The notes beneath the pieces were generated by a model. The model saw only the letters and a list, made by a program, of their open reading frames with translations, did not search any database and was not told the DNA's origin. Positions 43,497 to 52,169 of a stretch of 56,775 nucleotides of DNA are shown here, in pieces. Source of the DNA: Alphaproteobacteria bacterium UBA1908 (lineage in GTDB: Bacteria > Pseudomonadota > Alphaproteobacteria > Caedimonadales > UBA1908); assembly GCA_002337525.1 (NCBI GenBank), contig DDGG01000009.1, positions 42,656 through 99,430 of the forward strand, read 5' to 3'. Positions within the stretch are counted from its first letter, which is position 1. Every line of letters begins with the position of its first letter. Both the position numbers and the translations under genes were made by a program.

Positions 43497-43583
43497 TCAA
43501 TCAAATGATGACACTGCTCACATTTTGTGCAAATTAGAAGAACCTGTCTGTTCAAAAACAAGAGAAAAAGTACCAATAAAGAT

Positions 43584-43726
43584 TTAAGCCTTCCTGGCTT
43601 TCTTTTTTCCCTGGCATCTTTTTGAACAATACTTAACCTGGTCCCAAAAGTTCTTCCATTTTTTCTTCCAGGTAAAGGGCAATCACAAACAAGGCAGGTC
43701 TTTGAGGGAAGATGATGTTTTATCAC
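43584..43726 (-). pseudogene. DUF2256 zinc-finger protein, frameshifted
   Basis: From a GTG at 43726 the frame reads KHHLPSKTCLVCD and then loses family similarity. Shifting by one base near 43679-43684 continues the DUF2256 pattern exactly: PFTWKKKWKNFWDQVKYC, then SKRCQGKKKARKA and a TAA at 43584. DUF2256 proteins are about 40-50 residues with two CxxC pairs, and both pairs are recovered (CLVC; CSKRC). A one-base loss, or a sequencing error, explains it. DUF2256 genes often neighbour DUF2805/TIGR03643 and photolyase-related genes. The DUF2805 partner is just upstream, but no photolyase follows. Confidence 0.75.
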
Positions 43727-43744
43727 AGCTGTTATTCCAGCATT

Positions 43745-43969
43745 TTATTTGTAAAGACGTTCTGTAGACCTATTTATATAGTTATGTTTTGCGGCTCGTC
43801 CTGCCACGCGCTGACGCCAAAGACGAAAACTGCTCGCTTTCAGACTTTGGCGCATCAGACGTATAACTTCTTTTTCTGAAAGCCCTGTGAGTGTTTCAAT
43901 ATCATTAAATGATGTTTTATCACACCACGCCATTTCTATAATTTCACTTGCTCTGGAAAGGTTCTCCAC
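43745..43969 (-). CDS. DUF2805/TIGR03643 family small protein
   Basis: The 74-residue protein matches the DUF2805 family: a helix-turn-helix-like core ASEIIEMAWCDKTSFNDIETLTGLSEKEVIRLMRQSL followed by ASSFRLWRQRVAGRAAKH. The GTG at 43969 is chosen because the conserved family start falls there; a longer frame to 44077 lies inside the ABC-F gene. Function is unknown. It neighbours the DUF2256 remnant, an association seen in many genomes near cryptochrome/photolyase-like genes. Confidence 0.75.
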   Translation of the reverse strand: MENLSRASEIIEMAWCDKTSFNDIETLTGLSEKEVIRLMRQSLKASSFRLWRQRVAGRAAKHNYINRSTERLYK

Positions 43970-44018
43970 CCTTATTACCCTCTTTTCAAGAAATAAAATG
44001 ATTGTGCTGGTCTGAAGT

Positions 44019-45677
44019 TCATTTTTTCTTTTTTCCGGATTTTTTCTTTTTTTTCTCTTCTTTGGAATAATTTTCAAGCTTTTTTTTCATTTTCTTAAAT
44101 TGCAGATCTTCAATTTTTACCCCTTTTATAACCATCTGACGATACTCATCAAGAGTTCCCTCAAAGCGTTTTACTGTCCCCGCCTCCACAAGCCACAAGC
44201 GATCAGCCGTCATTTCAAGAAGGTGCCAGTCATGGCTGATTAAAACAACGGCCCCTCCAAAAGCATTAATTGCAAAAATCAGGGATTCCCGCGTTTCCAG
44301 GTCCAGGTGGTTGGTTGGCTCATCAAGAAGAATAATTTGTGGTTCTTCAAAAGAGATCAATGCAAAATTAAGTCGGGCTTTTTCACCCCCTGATAATTTT
44401 TCAACCGGAACATCTGACTTTTCTTTTGTAAAACCAAAGCGCCCAAGACGCGCCCGAACCTTTGTTTCAATAGCTCCTTTCATTGCTGTTGCCATATGTT
44501 CATAGGCCGTTTCATGAGGAATCAGGGCTTCTAGTTGATGCTGATGGTAATATCCTACACGAAGACGATTAGATCGATGAATAGTTCCGGATAAGGGTTG
44601 AATCATACCGGCTAAAAGCTTTGCAAAAGTGCTTTTTCCATTACCATTCGCCCCTAGAAGAGCAATACGATCTTCTGAATCCAAACGTTGATTAAGGCCC
44701 TTTAAAACAACATTGTCACCATATCCCGCCTGGACATTATCCAGGGTAATGAGAGGAGGTGCAAGATGTTCTGGATCGGGGAAATGAAGTGAAATCAAAG
44801 GGTCTTCCTCGCTGGTTGATAGAGGTTCAAAACGCTCCAACATTTTAATACGAGACTGCACTTGCCGTGCTTTGGAAGACTTTGCCCGAAAACGGTCAAT
44901 AAAAGATTGCATATGAGCCGCCTGGGCCTCCTGTTTTTTACGTTCTGCTTCAATCCCTGCCAATCTTTCCCTGCGCGTCTTTTCAAAAAAATCAAAATTA
45001 CCATTATAAAAAGAAAGAGTCTGTTGATCGAGGTGATAAATACGATCAACAACTGCATTTAAAAAGTTCCGGTCATGGCTGATCATTAAAAGTGTACGAG
45101 GGTATTTTTTTAAAAAATTTTCAAGCCAGGCCGCCGCTTCCAGGTCAAGGTGGTTGGTTGGCTCGTCAAGCAGTAAAAGATCAGGCTCCAGAAAAAGGGC
45201 CGCGGCAAGGGCAACGCGCATGCGCCAACCTCCGGAATAGCTTGACAAAGGCCTGGACTGTGCACTTTCATTAAATCCAAGACCTGCTAATATTTTTGAG
45301 GCTTTAGACGGAGCTTCATAAGCATTAATCTCATCAAGGCGCGCAAAAATTTCTGCGATCCGATCAGGGGCTGAAACCGTCTCAGCCTCTTTAAGAAGAC
45401 TGTCTCTTTCTTTATGACTTTTTAAGACAAAGTCAATAACACTTAAGTCTGTGTCTTTAATTTCTTGCGCCACAATCCCGAGACGAGCATCTTTTTGTAA
45501 CGTAACATCTCCTCCATCACATTGAACCTGTCCCATAATCAATTTAAATAAAGATGTTTTACCGACACCATTTCGACCAACGATTGCGGCGCGGTGCCCC
45601 TTGGGTAAATGTGCAGACGCATTGGAAATAAGAGTGCGACCCGCAATACGATACGTTAAATTCTTGATATGTAACAT
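44019..45677 (-). CDS. ABC-F family ATPase (YheS/Uup-like)
   Basis: ABC-F proteins have two fused ATPase domains and no membrane part; many act on the ribosome. Domain 1 has GRNGVGKTS near residues 36-44, signature LSSYSGGWRMRVALA and LLLLDEPTNHLD. Domain 2 has GANGNGKST, LSGGEKARLNFA and IILLDEPTNHLD. The linker between the domains is helical and charged (P-site tRNA-interaction motif region). The 552-residue protein ends in a very basic tail. The ATG at 45677 is preferred to the TTG two codons earlier. The subtype is not certain. Confidence 0.9.
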   Translation of the reverse strand: MLHIKNLTYRIAGRTLISNASAHLPKGHRAAIVGRNGVGKTSLFKLIMGQVQCDGGDVTLQKDARLGIVAQEIKDTDLSVIDFVLKSHKERDSLLKEAETVSAPDRIAEIFARLDEINAYEAPSKASKILAGLGFNESAQSRPLSSYSGGWRMRVALAAALFLEPDLLLLDEPTNHLDLEAAAWLENFLKKYPRTLLMISHDRNFLNAVVDRIYHLDQQTLSFYNGNFDFFEKTRRERLAGIEAERKKQEAQAAHMQSFIDRFRAKSSKARQVQSRIKMLERFEPLSTSEEDPLISLHFPDPEHLAPPLITLDNVQAGYGDNVVLKGLNQRLDSEDRIALLGANGNGKSTFAKLLAGMIQPLSGTIHRSNRLRVGYYHQHQLEALIPHETAYEHMATAMKGAIETKVRARLGRFGFTKEKSDVPVEKLSGGEKARLNFALISFEEPQIILLDEPTNHLDLETRESLIFAINAFGGAVVLISHDWHLLEMTADRLWLVEAGTVKRFEGTLDEYRQMVIKGVKIEDLQFKKMKKKLENYSKEEKKKKKSGKKKK

Positions 45678-45831
45678 GATCAAAACTCAGATCTTTAAAG
45701 ATCTCTTTTTTCTCTTAATGACCCCAGGAAGTCAATTGAAAATTACTTCCTGGTCATTTTGATAGATTTATTTTTTCTTAAATATGCCTAAAAGATGTGC
45801 TAGGGTATCCTTGAAAATGGGGAGTTTCTTG

Positions 45832-46044
45832 ATGCTATATCTAACACGCCGTCCCGGAGAATCAGTTATTATTAACGATACAATCAAAGTAACTTTTGTC
45901 GAACAAAAAGGGCGCCATGCAAAATTACTCTTTGAATATCCGGAAGGGACAACTGTCTACCGACAAGAACTACACGAACGTATTTTAACAGAGAATAAAA
46001 AGGCTGCAAACACATCACGCCTCCTGGATGAGGGACTTTTATGA
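45832..46044 (+). CDS. csrA: Carbon storage/flagellar regulator CsrA
   Basis: CsrA binds GGA motifs in mRNA leaders and controls translation, often of flagellar genes. The 70-residue protein begins MLYLTRRPGESVIINDTIKV and continues with the family VYRQELHERI. The conserved RNA-binding LTRR and HER-type residues are present. The ATG at 45832 has GGGGAG 7 bases upstream; the longer frame from 45784 is rejected. It overlaps the next gene by 4 bases and leads into fliO-fliP. Confidence 0.88.
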   Translation: MLYLTRRPGESVIINDTIKVTFVEQKGRHAKLLFEYPEGTTVYRQELHERILTENKKAANTSRLLDEGLL

Positions 46045-46364
46045 GTCACAATCCTGATTTTTGTGAAAAACTCTCTGAGGTTGAAAGAAGTCTTGAAGCA
46101 TTTTTAAGTGATTTCAATGCGGGAAAAGTCAGTGATTTTTCGATTCTTTATGACCAAGTCTACACTTTGTTACAAAATACAGACAAAGAAAAACTTGCAG
46201 AGCAAGATCTGGAGCACCTTAAAAAACTTGGCAATCATCTTGAAGAAATAACATCCCGCGTTCAACAAGAAATGAGAACTCTTCAAAAAGATATCTCCAA
46301 AAACAACCATCATAGAAAAGGCTTGCAAGCATACGCCAGACAAACTTTTACACGAGGAGATTAA
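46041..46364 (+). CDS. Small helical protein, possible flagellar chaperone
   Basis: I cannot assign a family with confidence. The 107-residue protein is almost entirely helical, with long heptad-like stretches (LEHLKKLGNHLEEITSRVQQEMRTLQKDI) and a C-terminal HHRKGLQAYARQ. Size, helical content and position between csrA and fliO fit a FlgN/FliT-type flagellar export chaperone, but that is inference from context. The start overlaps csrA (ATGA) and the stop abuts fliO. Confidence 0.55.
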   Translation: MSHNPDFCEKLSEVERSLEAFLSDFNAGKVSDFSILYDQVYTLLQNTDKEKLAEQDLEHLKKLGNHLEEITSRVQQEMRTLQKDISKNNHHRKGLQAYARQTFTRGD

Positions 46365-46856
46365 ATGGATTTTTCTTTCTTTGACCAGTATAGCAGCTAC
46401 TTCCTGGGCCTTGGAGCTGTTCTGATTCTTATAGGAGCTTTGACGTGGATTCTTCAAAAATTGAACCTTTTTGGAACAAGAACAGCTGACAGGGCCAGTC
46501 AAGCCTCCCTTAAACTTTTATCTTCTCTTCAGCTTGACCCCAAACGCCGGATTGTTGCCGTTGAATTCAATCGCCGGAAACACCTGATTCTTCTGGGAAA
46601 CACCACAGAGCTTTTAATTGAAAGCGAAGATTTAACAACTTTAACGGGTCTCTATAACTCAGAGAAGACACAGCATCCTGACACTCAGTTGTCGTCACAA
46701 AAGCGGCCTTCAGCATCATCTGCCACACACTATACAGCTGCCCAGAAAAACGCTTCTTATACGAGAAAAGAGCCTCCCCTGAAAGCAACGCAAGATCAAG
46801 GTTCTGCCCAAAAGACTCAAAATCTTCCTCCGTTACCACGGGAATTAAGATCCTGA
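46365..46856 (+). CDS. fliO: Flagellar biosynthesis protein FliO
   Basis: FliO helps assemble the FliP ring of the flagellar export gate. The 163-residue protein has one N-terminal membrane span (FLGLGAVLILIGALTWILQKL). A cytoplasmic FliO domain follows (LDPKRRIVAVEFNRRKHLILLGNTTELLIE), then a low-complexity tail. Its stop overlaps the fliP start, and fliO-fliP adjacency confirms the call. Confidence 0.88.
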   Translation: MDFSFFDQYSSYFLGLGAVLILIGALTWILQKLNLFGTRTADRASQASLKLLSSLQLDPKRRIVAVEFNRRKHLILLGNTTELLIESEDLTTLTGLYNSEKTQHPDTQLSSQKRPSASSATHYTAAQKNASYTRKEPPLKATQDQGSAQKTQNLPPLPRELRS

Positions 46857-47617
46857 TGCACACAGAAAACTCACAAAAAATTAAATGCCCGGGCTTATTT
46901 TTTGCCTTTTTTATCACTGGCACTACAATATTTACGGAACCTTCTTTTGCTCAGTCTATTTCTCTCGATATGGGTAATCAGGGAGGTGGGTTTGCAAGTC
47001 ACATGCTCCAGATGGTTTTAATTCTGACGGTTTTGACTCTGGCCCCTTCTATTTTAATGATGATGACTTCCTTTACACGCATTGTCGTTGTTTTTTCATT
47101 TTTAAGAAGTGCACTAGGACTTCAACAATCCCCCCCTAATACAGTTTTTGTAAGTTTAGCCCTTTTTCTGACAGCCTTTATTATGGCACCGACCCTTGAA
47201 AAAGCCTATGATGAGGGATTTAAGCCTTACATGGAAGAACGTATTGCAGAAGATGAAGCTTTTGAAAAATCCACTGCCCCCCTTAAAACTTTTATGCTAT
47301 CGCATGTGCGAGAAGCTGATCTTGAACTTTTTTTGGAAATTGCCAAAATCAAAGAATTAAAAACTCCGGATGAAACTCCCTTAAAAGCCTTAATCCCTGC
47401 TTTTATGATCAGCGAATTAAGACGTGCCTTTGAAATTGGCTTCCTGATTTTTCTACCCTTTTTGATTATTGATATGGTTGTTGCTTCTATCTTGATGTCT
47501 ATGGGTATGATGATGCTTCCTCCAATGATGATTTCCCTTCCATTTAAAATTATCTTTTTTGTTTTGGTAGATGGGTGGAACTTAATCGCAGGAAGCCTTG
47601 TTAAAGGATTTGGCTGA
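46856..47617 (+). CDS. fliP: Flagellar export gate protein FliP
   Basis: FliP forms the core pore of the flagellar type III secretion gate. The 253-residue protein has a cleavable signal-like N terminus, then the family segments MMMTSFTRIVVVFSFLRSALG and LKALIPAFMISELRRAFEIGF, and the final hydrophobic MMLPPMMISLPFKIIFFVLVDGW. It appears intact. No fliQ or fliR follows; the next 311 bases hold no intact gene. Confidence 0.95.
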   Translation: MHTENSQKIKCPGLFFAFFITGTTIFTEPSFAQSISLDMGNQGGGFASHMLQMVLILTVLTLAPSILMMMTSFTRIVVVFSFLRSALGLQQSPPNTVFVSLALFLTAFIMAPTLEKAYDEGFKPYMEERIAEDEAFEKSTAPLKTFMLSHVREADLELFLEIAKIKELKTPDETPLKALIPAFMISELRRAFEIGFLIFLPFLIIDMVVASILMSMGMMMLPPMMISLPFKIIFFVLVDGWNLIAGSLVKGFG

Positions 47618-47928
47618 GGCTCGCTTTCCTGAATAATTTTACCCGACCCTAAATAACCTTTTTATTTCAGCATGTCAGAAAGATAACACCCTTACTTAGC
47701 CATTAACGAGGAACAAGTCGAGAAAAAAAATCCAGCACCCTAAAAGCTTGCGCATCTGCTTCCCCAGGCTCGATGTTCTCGCTCTGAGTGATAGATAATG
47801 AATGTACCCATTCCCATTAACAGTGTCATAAAAATAACGCGCTCTGGATGGCAAGAAATAAAGACATATCCTTACGATGATAGCCTCAGATTCTGGATAG
47901 CAAGCAAGTAAAAGTGTTTTCAGGCCCT
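47618..47928. other. Gene-free gap with degraded sequence and a short direct repeat
   Basis: No intact gene is seen. On the minus strand, open stretches of 25-60 codons occur in shifting frames over 47690-47910 (for example GEADAQAFRVLDFFSRLVPR then TAA), as in decayed coding sequence or a degenerate intergenic repeat. A 13-base word recurs with one change at 47843-47855 and 47892-47904 (TCTGGATGGCAAG and TCTGGATAGCAAG). No homologue is recognised. Confidence 0.35.
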
Positions 47929-49797
47929 TTAAGACCCATGGAAAAAATCGTAAATTTGTTGCGCAAGGGCTGCACTAATTCCCCTGACAGTTTTCAAATC
48001 CTGCACACCAGCAGCCTCAATAGCCCTGGCAGATCCAAAATGTTGCAGTAGAGATTTTTTACGATGAGCCCCCACACCAGGAATATCGTTTAAAACGGAA
48101 GCCGTAATGCTCTTTGCACGTTGCTCTCGATGGGCTCCAATCGCAAATCGGTGCGCTTCGTCTCGAAGACGCTGAATAAAATGTAACAGGCTTTGCCGAT
48201 CTTGCAGGCTAAATGCTTTTTGGCCTGGCCTGTAAAACTCTTCCTTTCCCGCATGACGATCGGGACCTTTTGCAACAGCTAATAAAGGAATATCAATTTC
48301 TAACTGCTGAAAAGTATCCATCACGACAGATAGTTGACCTGCTCCCCCATCCAGAATAATAAGATCAGGTAAAGGATTTTCTTCGTTTTTATGAGCAAGG
48401 GATCCCGTAAATCGTCTGGAAAGAACTTCTCGCATCATGGCGTAATCATCCCCGGAAGCCTGCCGGGAACGTATTTTAAATTTACGATATGATTTCTTAT
48501 CAAATCCCTCGATTGTTGCCACAATCATGGCCCCAACATTGTAACTCCCTTGAATATGGCTATTATCATAGACTTCAACACGGTTAAGAGGGTCCTCAAG
48601 CCCGCAAATCTCCGCAAGTTCCTTTAGATGTGTGCCCTGGGTAGTTCGATGGCTTAATTTTCGTACAAGAGCGTCTCTCGCATTTTCTGCAACCCTTTCG
48701 ACAATGGCTTTTTTCTCGCCTTTTTGAGGCACAATAATTTTTACGGCTCTCTCTGATTTTTGAGAAAAGGCAGACATCAGTTCTTGCCTAGCAGAAGGCA
48801 TAACATTCAAGTATATCTCAGGGGGAGGATCTTTATCTTCATAAAAAATAGCCAGAAATGTTGCAAAATCTTCTAGAAATGTTGCTTGCTCAAATCGTTC
48901 AGGAAAAAGCGCCGCGCTACCATAATGATGCCCGGATCGATAGAAAAAAACCTGAACACAAGTCATACCACCTTGTTGTGTGATCGCTATAACATCTGCA
49001 TCATATAAAGAGGCGGCATTAACTGTTTGTTGTCTTTGCAAAACCGTCAAGGCCTGAATCTGATCTCTTAAAGTTGCAGCCTGCTCATATCGTTTTTCCC
49101 GACTTGCCTGTTCCATTTCTACTGACAAAGACTCTTGCACCTGGGCTGTTTTTCCTTTCAGGAAAGCAATAGCCTGAGAAGCCTGTTTTTTGTAGTCTTT
49201 TTCTGAAACCTTGTGAACACAGGGTGCACTACAGCGCTTGATATGATATTCAAGGCAAGGCCTTTGACGCATGGCAAAGAAACTATCTGTACAGGAACGT
49301 AATTTGAAAAGTTTGTGCAAGGTAGATAAAGAATGATTAACAGCGTGAGTTGACGCAAAAGGACCAAAATATGTGTCTTTTTTATTACGTTTTCCCCGGT
49401 ATTTCATGAGTCTGGGATAATCATGGTCTGTCAAAACAAGATATGAGAAAAATTTGTCATCTTTGAGAAGAATATTATAGCGAGGTTTTAGCTTTTTAAT
49501 CAGATTTGCTTCAAGAAGAAGAGCTTCTATTTCAGTGTGCGTCGTTACAAATTCCATAAAAAGTGTTTCTGATACCATGCGTTGATGTCGAATGGTAAGA
49601 CGCGAGATTTGAGTGTAACTATGGACCCTCTTGCGCAAGGATTTTGATTTCCCTACATAAAGGACTGCCCCCCCCTGCCCCAACATCCGATAAACACCTG
49701 GCGTTTCCGGAAGAGTTTTGACATAAGAAGAGATGATCCGAATACCACGTTCAAGAGAGGTGGAAAGAGGCGTTGTCTCTAAAGGAGGGGTTTCCAA
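47929..49797 (-). CDS. uvrC: Excinuclease ABC subunit C
   Basis: UvrC makes both cuts in nucleotide excision repair. The GIY-YIG domain begins LPETPGVYRMLGQGGAVLYVGKSKSLRKRV. A UVR domain follows near residue 205 (VEMEQASREKRYEQAATLRDQIQAL). The RNase H-like domain has VEVYDNSHIQGS and DLIILDGGAGQ, and helix-hairpin-helix motifs end the 622 residues (LNDIPGVGAHRKKSLLQHFG). The start is TTG with AGGA 7 bases upstream, 9 bases after the aldolase gene. Confidence 0.96.
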   Translation of the reverse strand: METPPLETTPLSTSLERGIRIISSYVKTLPETPGVYRMLGQGGAVLYVGKSKSLRKRVHSYTQISRLTIRHQRMVSETLFMEFVTTHTEIEALLLEANLIKKLKPRYNILLKDDKFFSYLVLTDHDYPRLMKYRGKRNKKDTYFGPFASTHAVNHSLSTLHKLFKLRSCTDSFFAMRQRPCLEYHIKRCSAPCVHKVSEKDYKKQASQAIAFLKGKTAQVQESLSVEMEQASREKRYEQAATLRDQIQALTVLQRQQTVNAASLYDADVIAITQQGGMTCVQVFFYRSGHHYGSAALFPERFEQATFLEDFATFLAIFYEDKDPPPEIYLNVMPSARQELMSAFSQKSERAVKIIVPQKGEKKAIVERVAENARDALVRKLSHRTTQGTHLKELAEICGLEDPLNRVEVYDNSHIQGSYNVGAMIVATIEGFDKKSYRKFKIRSRQASGDDYAMMREVLSRRFTGSLAHKNEENPLPDLIILDGGAGQLSVVMDTFQQLEIDIPLLAVAKGPDRHAGKEEFYRPGQKAFSLQDRQSLLHFIQRLRDEAHRFAIGAHREQRAKSITASVLNDIPGVGAHRKKSLLQHFGSARAIEAAGVQDLKTVRGISAALAQQIYDFFHGS

Positions 49798-49806
49798 GTC
49801 CTGATC

Positions 49807-50736
49807 CTACGATCGATAAATATCAATCATATCCGACAAGAGCTGAAGAGCTTCTGCCCGAGGCCTTTGAAAAGCATTGCGTCCCATGATAGAACCATGC
49901 CCTCCCCCTTTCTTGATCGCTCTTGCGTCATTTAAAACACTCTCTCGATCTTTGGCCTCCCCTCCTGAAAAAATAAGAAGTCGGCGGCCATTAAAAGCGC
50001 ATTGGCGGATATGAGCAACACGCTCTGCCAGATCAGAGAAGTCTGTTTTATAAGCTGAATATTCTCTCTTTGAAGCGTCATATTCCACAGTATCAGAAGG
50101 AAGCTTGACCTTGATAATGTGAGCCCCAAGTAAAGCTGCCATATGGGTTGCATAGGCCACAACATCCAGGGCTGTCTCCCCTGCTTTCGAAATATTTCCT
50201 CGAGGGTATGACCAAATAACAACCGCAAGACCACGTGACCTGGCTTCACCTGATAAAGATTGAATTTCTTCAAAAAGATCATATGTCTTATCAGACCCTG
50301 GATAAATTGTAAAACCAATAGCAGAACATCCAAGTCGCAAGGCGTCATTGACACTGGCAGTAATAGCCTGGTCTGATTCCAAAGGTGTACTACCAAGACG
50401 CGTCATCGTATTACCGCTATTCATTTTTAAAATTGTCGGGATAGCGCCAGCAAAAGTATCTGCACCCGCCTCCAGCATTCCAAGAGGTGCTGCATAGCCA
50501 GATAATCCAGCCTCTATTGCAAGTGAATAGTGATAATGTGGATCAAAAGCTTCTGGATTCGTTGAAAAGCTTCTAACAGGACCATGTTCAAAGCCCTGAT
50601 CAACTGGATAAATTAAAAGCTTCCCTGTATTGGCAAGCTTCCCCTGAGTCAGAAAAGAGGCAATATTGCGTTTCACACCCGGTGAATCACCTTCATACCA
50701 TGATAAAATTTCTCTTGTCGTTTCGCAGAGGTACAT
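49807..50736 (-). CDS. fbaB: Class I fructose-bisphosphate aldolase, DhnA/FbaB type
   Basis: This Schiff-base aldolase cleaves fructose-1,6-bisphosphate in glycolysis or makes it in gluconeogenesis. The 309-residue protein has the family start LLIYPVDQGFEHGP, SAIGFTIYPGS, VIWSYPRGN and the catalytic lysine region AHIIKVKLPSD. The phosphate-binding LIFSGGEAKD and GSIMGRNAFQRP follow. The DhnA form is common in archaea and some bacteria. The ATG at 50736 (GGGA upstream) is preferred to the TTG five codons earlier. It is probably transcribed with uvrC. Confidence 0.9.
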   Translation of the reverse strand: MYLCETTREILSWYEGDSPGVKRNIASFLTQGKLANTGKLLIYPVDQGFEHGPVRSFSTNPEAFDPHYHYSLAIEAGLSGYAAPLGMLEAGADTFAGAIPTILKMNSGNTMTRLGSTPLESDQAITASVNDALRLGCSAIGFTIYPGSDKTYDLFEEIQSLSGEARSRGLAVVIWSYPRGNISKAGETALDVVAYATHMAALLGAHIIKVKLPSDTVEYDASKREYSAYKTDFSDLAERVAHIRQCAFNGRRLLIFSGGEAKDRESVLNDARAIKKGGGHGSIMGRNAFQRPRAEALQLLSDMIDIYRS

Positions 50737-50976
50737 AGGCTTTAATCCCAATTATTTTTATAAGTCACACTAGCCGTGTTAGCTGACTTTTCAAATAATT
50801 TCAATTAGGGAATATAAAAGCATTTTAAAAAAAACACCTAAAACTCTAAAAATTAACAAAAATGTTACCTTTTTAAGGCAATCTATAAATTGAAATGACC
50901 TTTTACAGAGGATCCATTTTGTATCTTCAATATTTCTGATAGACTGAGATACAAATAACCTAGGGAGAATCAAAGA

Positions 50977-52029
50977 ATGCCTGAACCAACCAAAAAGAGA
51001 CAGAATAAAATTCCACCTGCTAAGAAAAAGATTGTTGTCGCCTTACAGGGAGGAGGATCACACGGAGCCTACACCTGGGGTGTTCTTGATGCAATTCTGG
51101 AAGACGACCGTATTGAAATTGAGGGGTTAAGTGGTACAAGTGCCGGCGGTATGAATGCAACAGCCACGGCTCAGGGAATCGTTAAGGGAGGCAATAATGA
51201 GGCCCGTAAAGTTTTGGCTAATCTGTGGGGATTGATTGGCGAGCAGGGGAAAAAAAGCCCTATTAAACCGAACTATTTTGATAAACTAACCAAAAACTTC
51301 AGTATCTCAAATTCTCCTGCCTATAAAATGATGCAGTTTATGACGAGTTTTCTCTCTCCCTATCAACTCAATCCATCAGGCAAACATCCCCTTCAACCTG
51401 TCATCGATGAGCTTTTTGATTTTGAGGCACTAAAGAAAACAGAGCTGGTTAAATTATTTTTATGTGCCACCCACGTAGCAACAGGAAAACTTAAAATTTT
51501 TTCAGGAAAAGAACTATGTCGCGAATCAGTGTTAGCATCAGCCTGTGTCCCAACACTTTTTCAAGCCATTGAAGTCGATGGAGAGCTCTACTGGGATGGA
51601 GGATTTATCGGAAACCCCGCCATTTATCCACTGATTTATAATTGTGAAACACCTGATGTCCTTGTCGTTCAAATTCGTCGTGTTCATGATCCAAAAATCC
51701 CAACAACTGTTCACGATATTAATAATCGTCTAGGGGAAATCACACAAAATGCCTGCCTAACCCGAGAAATGCGATCTATCGCTTTTATCAGTAAATTGAT
51801 TGACGATGAGATTATTGGCAAGGATAAGATGAAACGTCTTCATATGCACATGATCAGAGATGATCAATTTTTTGGTGGTATCGACCGTGCGAGTGGTTTC
51901 TGTTCAGATCCTGATTTCCTGGATTATTTGTTCAAGGCAGGACGCCGTGCAGGACGTCAGTGGCTCCGAACGAACTTTGACAATATCGGTGTTCAATCAA
52001 CAGCTCATATTGATGAAGATTTTGTCTAG
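50977..52029 (+). CDS. Patatin-like phospholipase
   Basis: The 350-residue protein is a patatin family lipid acyl hydrolase. It has the oxyanion loop GGGSHGAY at 25-32, the serine nucleophile S55 in GTSAGG, and D207 in the WDGGF catalytic dyad. There is no signal peptide, so it is cytoplasmic, or exported by a dedicated system if it acts on host membranes. Patatins serve lipid turnover in free-living bacteria and host-membrane attack in some intracellular ones; sequence alone does not decide. The ATG has GGGAG 9 bases upstream. A strong terminator follows. Confidence 0.9.
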   Translation: MPEPTKKRQNKIPPAKKKIVVALQGGGSHGAYTWGVLDAILEDDRIEIEGLSGTSAGGMNATATAQGIVKGGNNEARKVLANLWGLIGEQGKKSPIKPNYFDKLTKNFSISNSPAYKMMQFMTSFLSPYQLNPSGKHPLQPVIDELFDFEALKKTELVKLFLCATHVATGKLKIFSGKELCRESVLASACVPTLFQAIEVDGELYWDGGFIGNPAIYPLIYNCETPDVLVVQIRRVHDPKIPTTVHDINNRLGEITQNACLTREMRSIAFISKLIDDEIIGKDKMKRLHMHMIRDDQFFGGIDRASGFCSDPDFLDYLFKAGRRAGRQWLRTNFDNIGVQSTAHIDEDFV

Positions 52030-52057
52030 TGAAGAGATAAAATGCCATAAGGGATAT

Positions 52058-52080
52058 GGGGGCAATCGCCCCCTTTTTCT
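52058..52080 (+). terminator. Strong Rho-independent terminator after the patatin gene
   Basis: A perfect GC stem GGGGGC/GCCCCC (52058-52063 with 52068-52073) with a 4-base loop AATC is followed by TTTTTCT. It lies 28 bases past the stop codon. Confidence 0.93.
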
Positions 52081-52169
52081 TGAATACTTTCTTAAAAAAA
52101 CGATAAAAATTGTCATTGATTTTTTTCATTATTAGAGTACTTTGAAGAAGCTTTTACGAGATAAACACG

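Noticed and set aside
50791..50973. Minus-strand frame of 60 codons between the aldolase and patatin genes
   Set aside because: It has no ribosome binding site, a biased hydrophobic composition from AT-rich DNA, and no family features.
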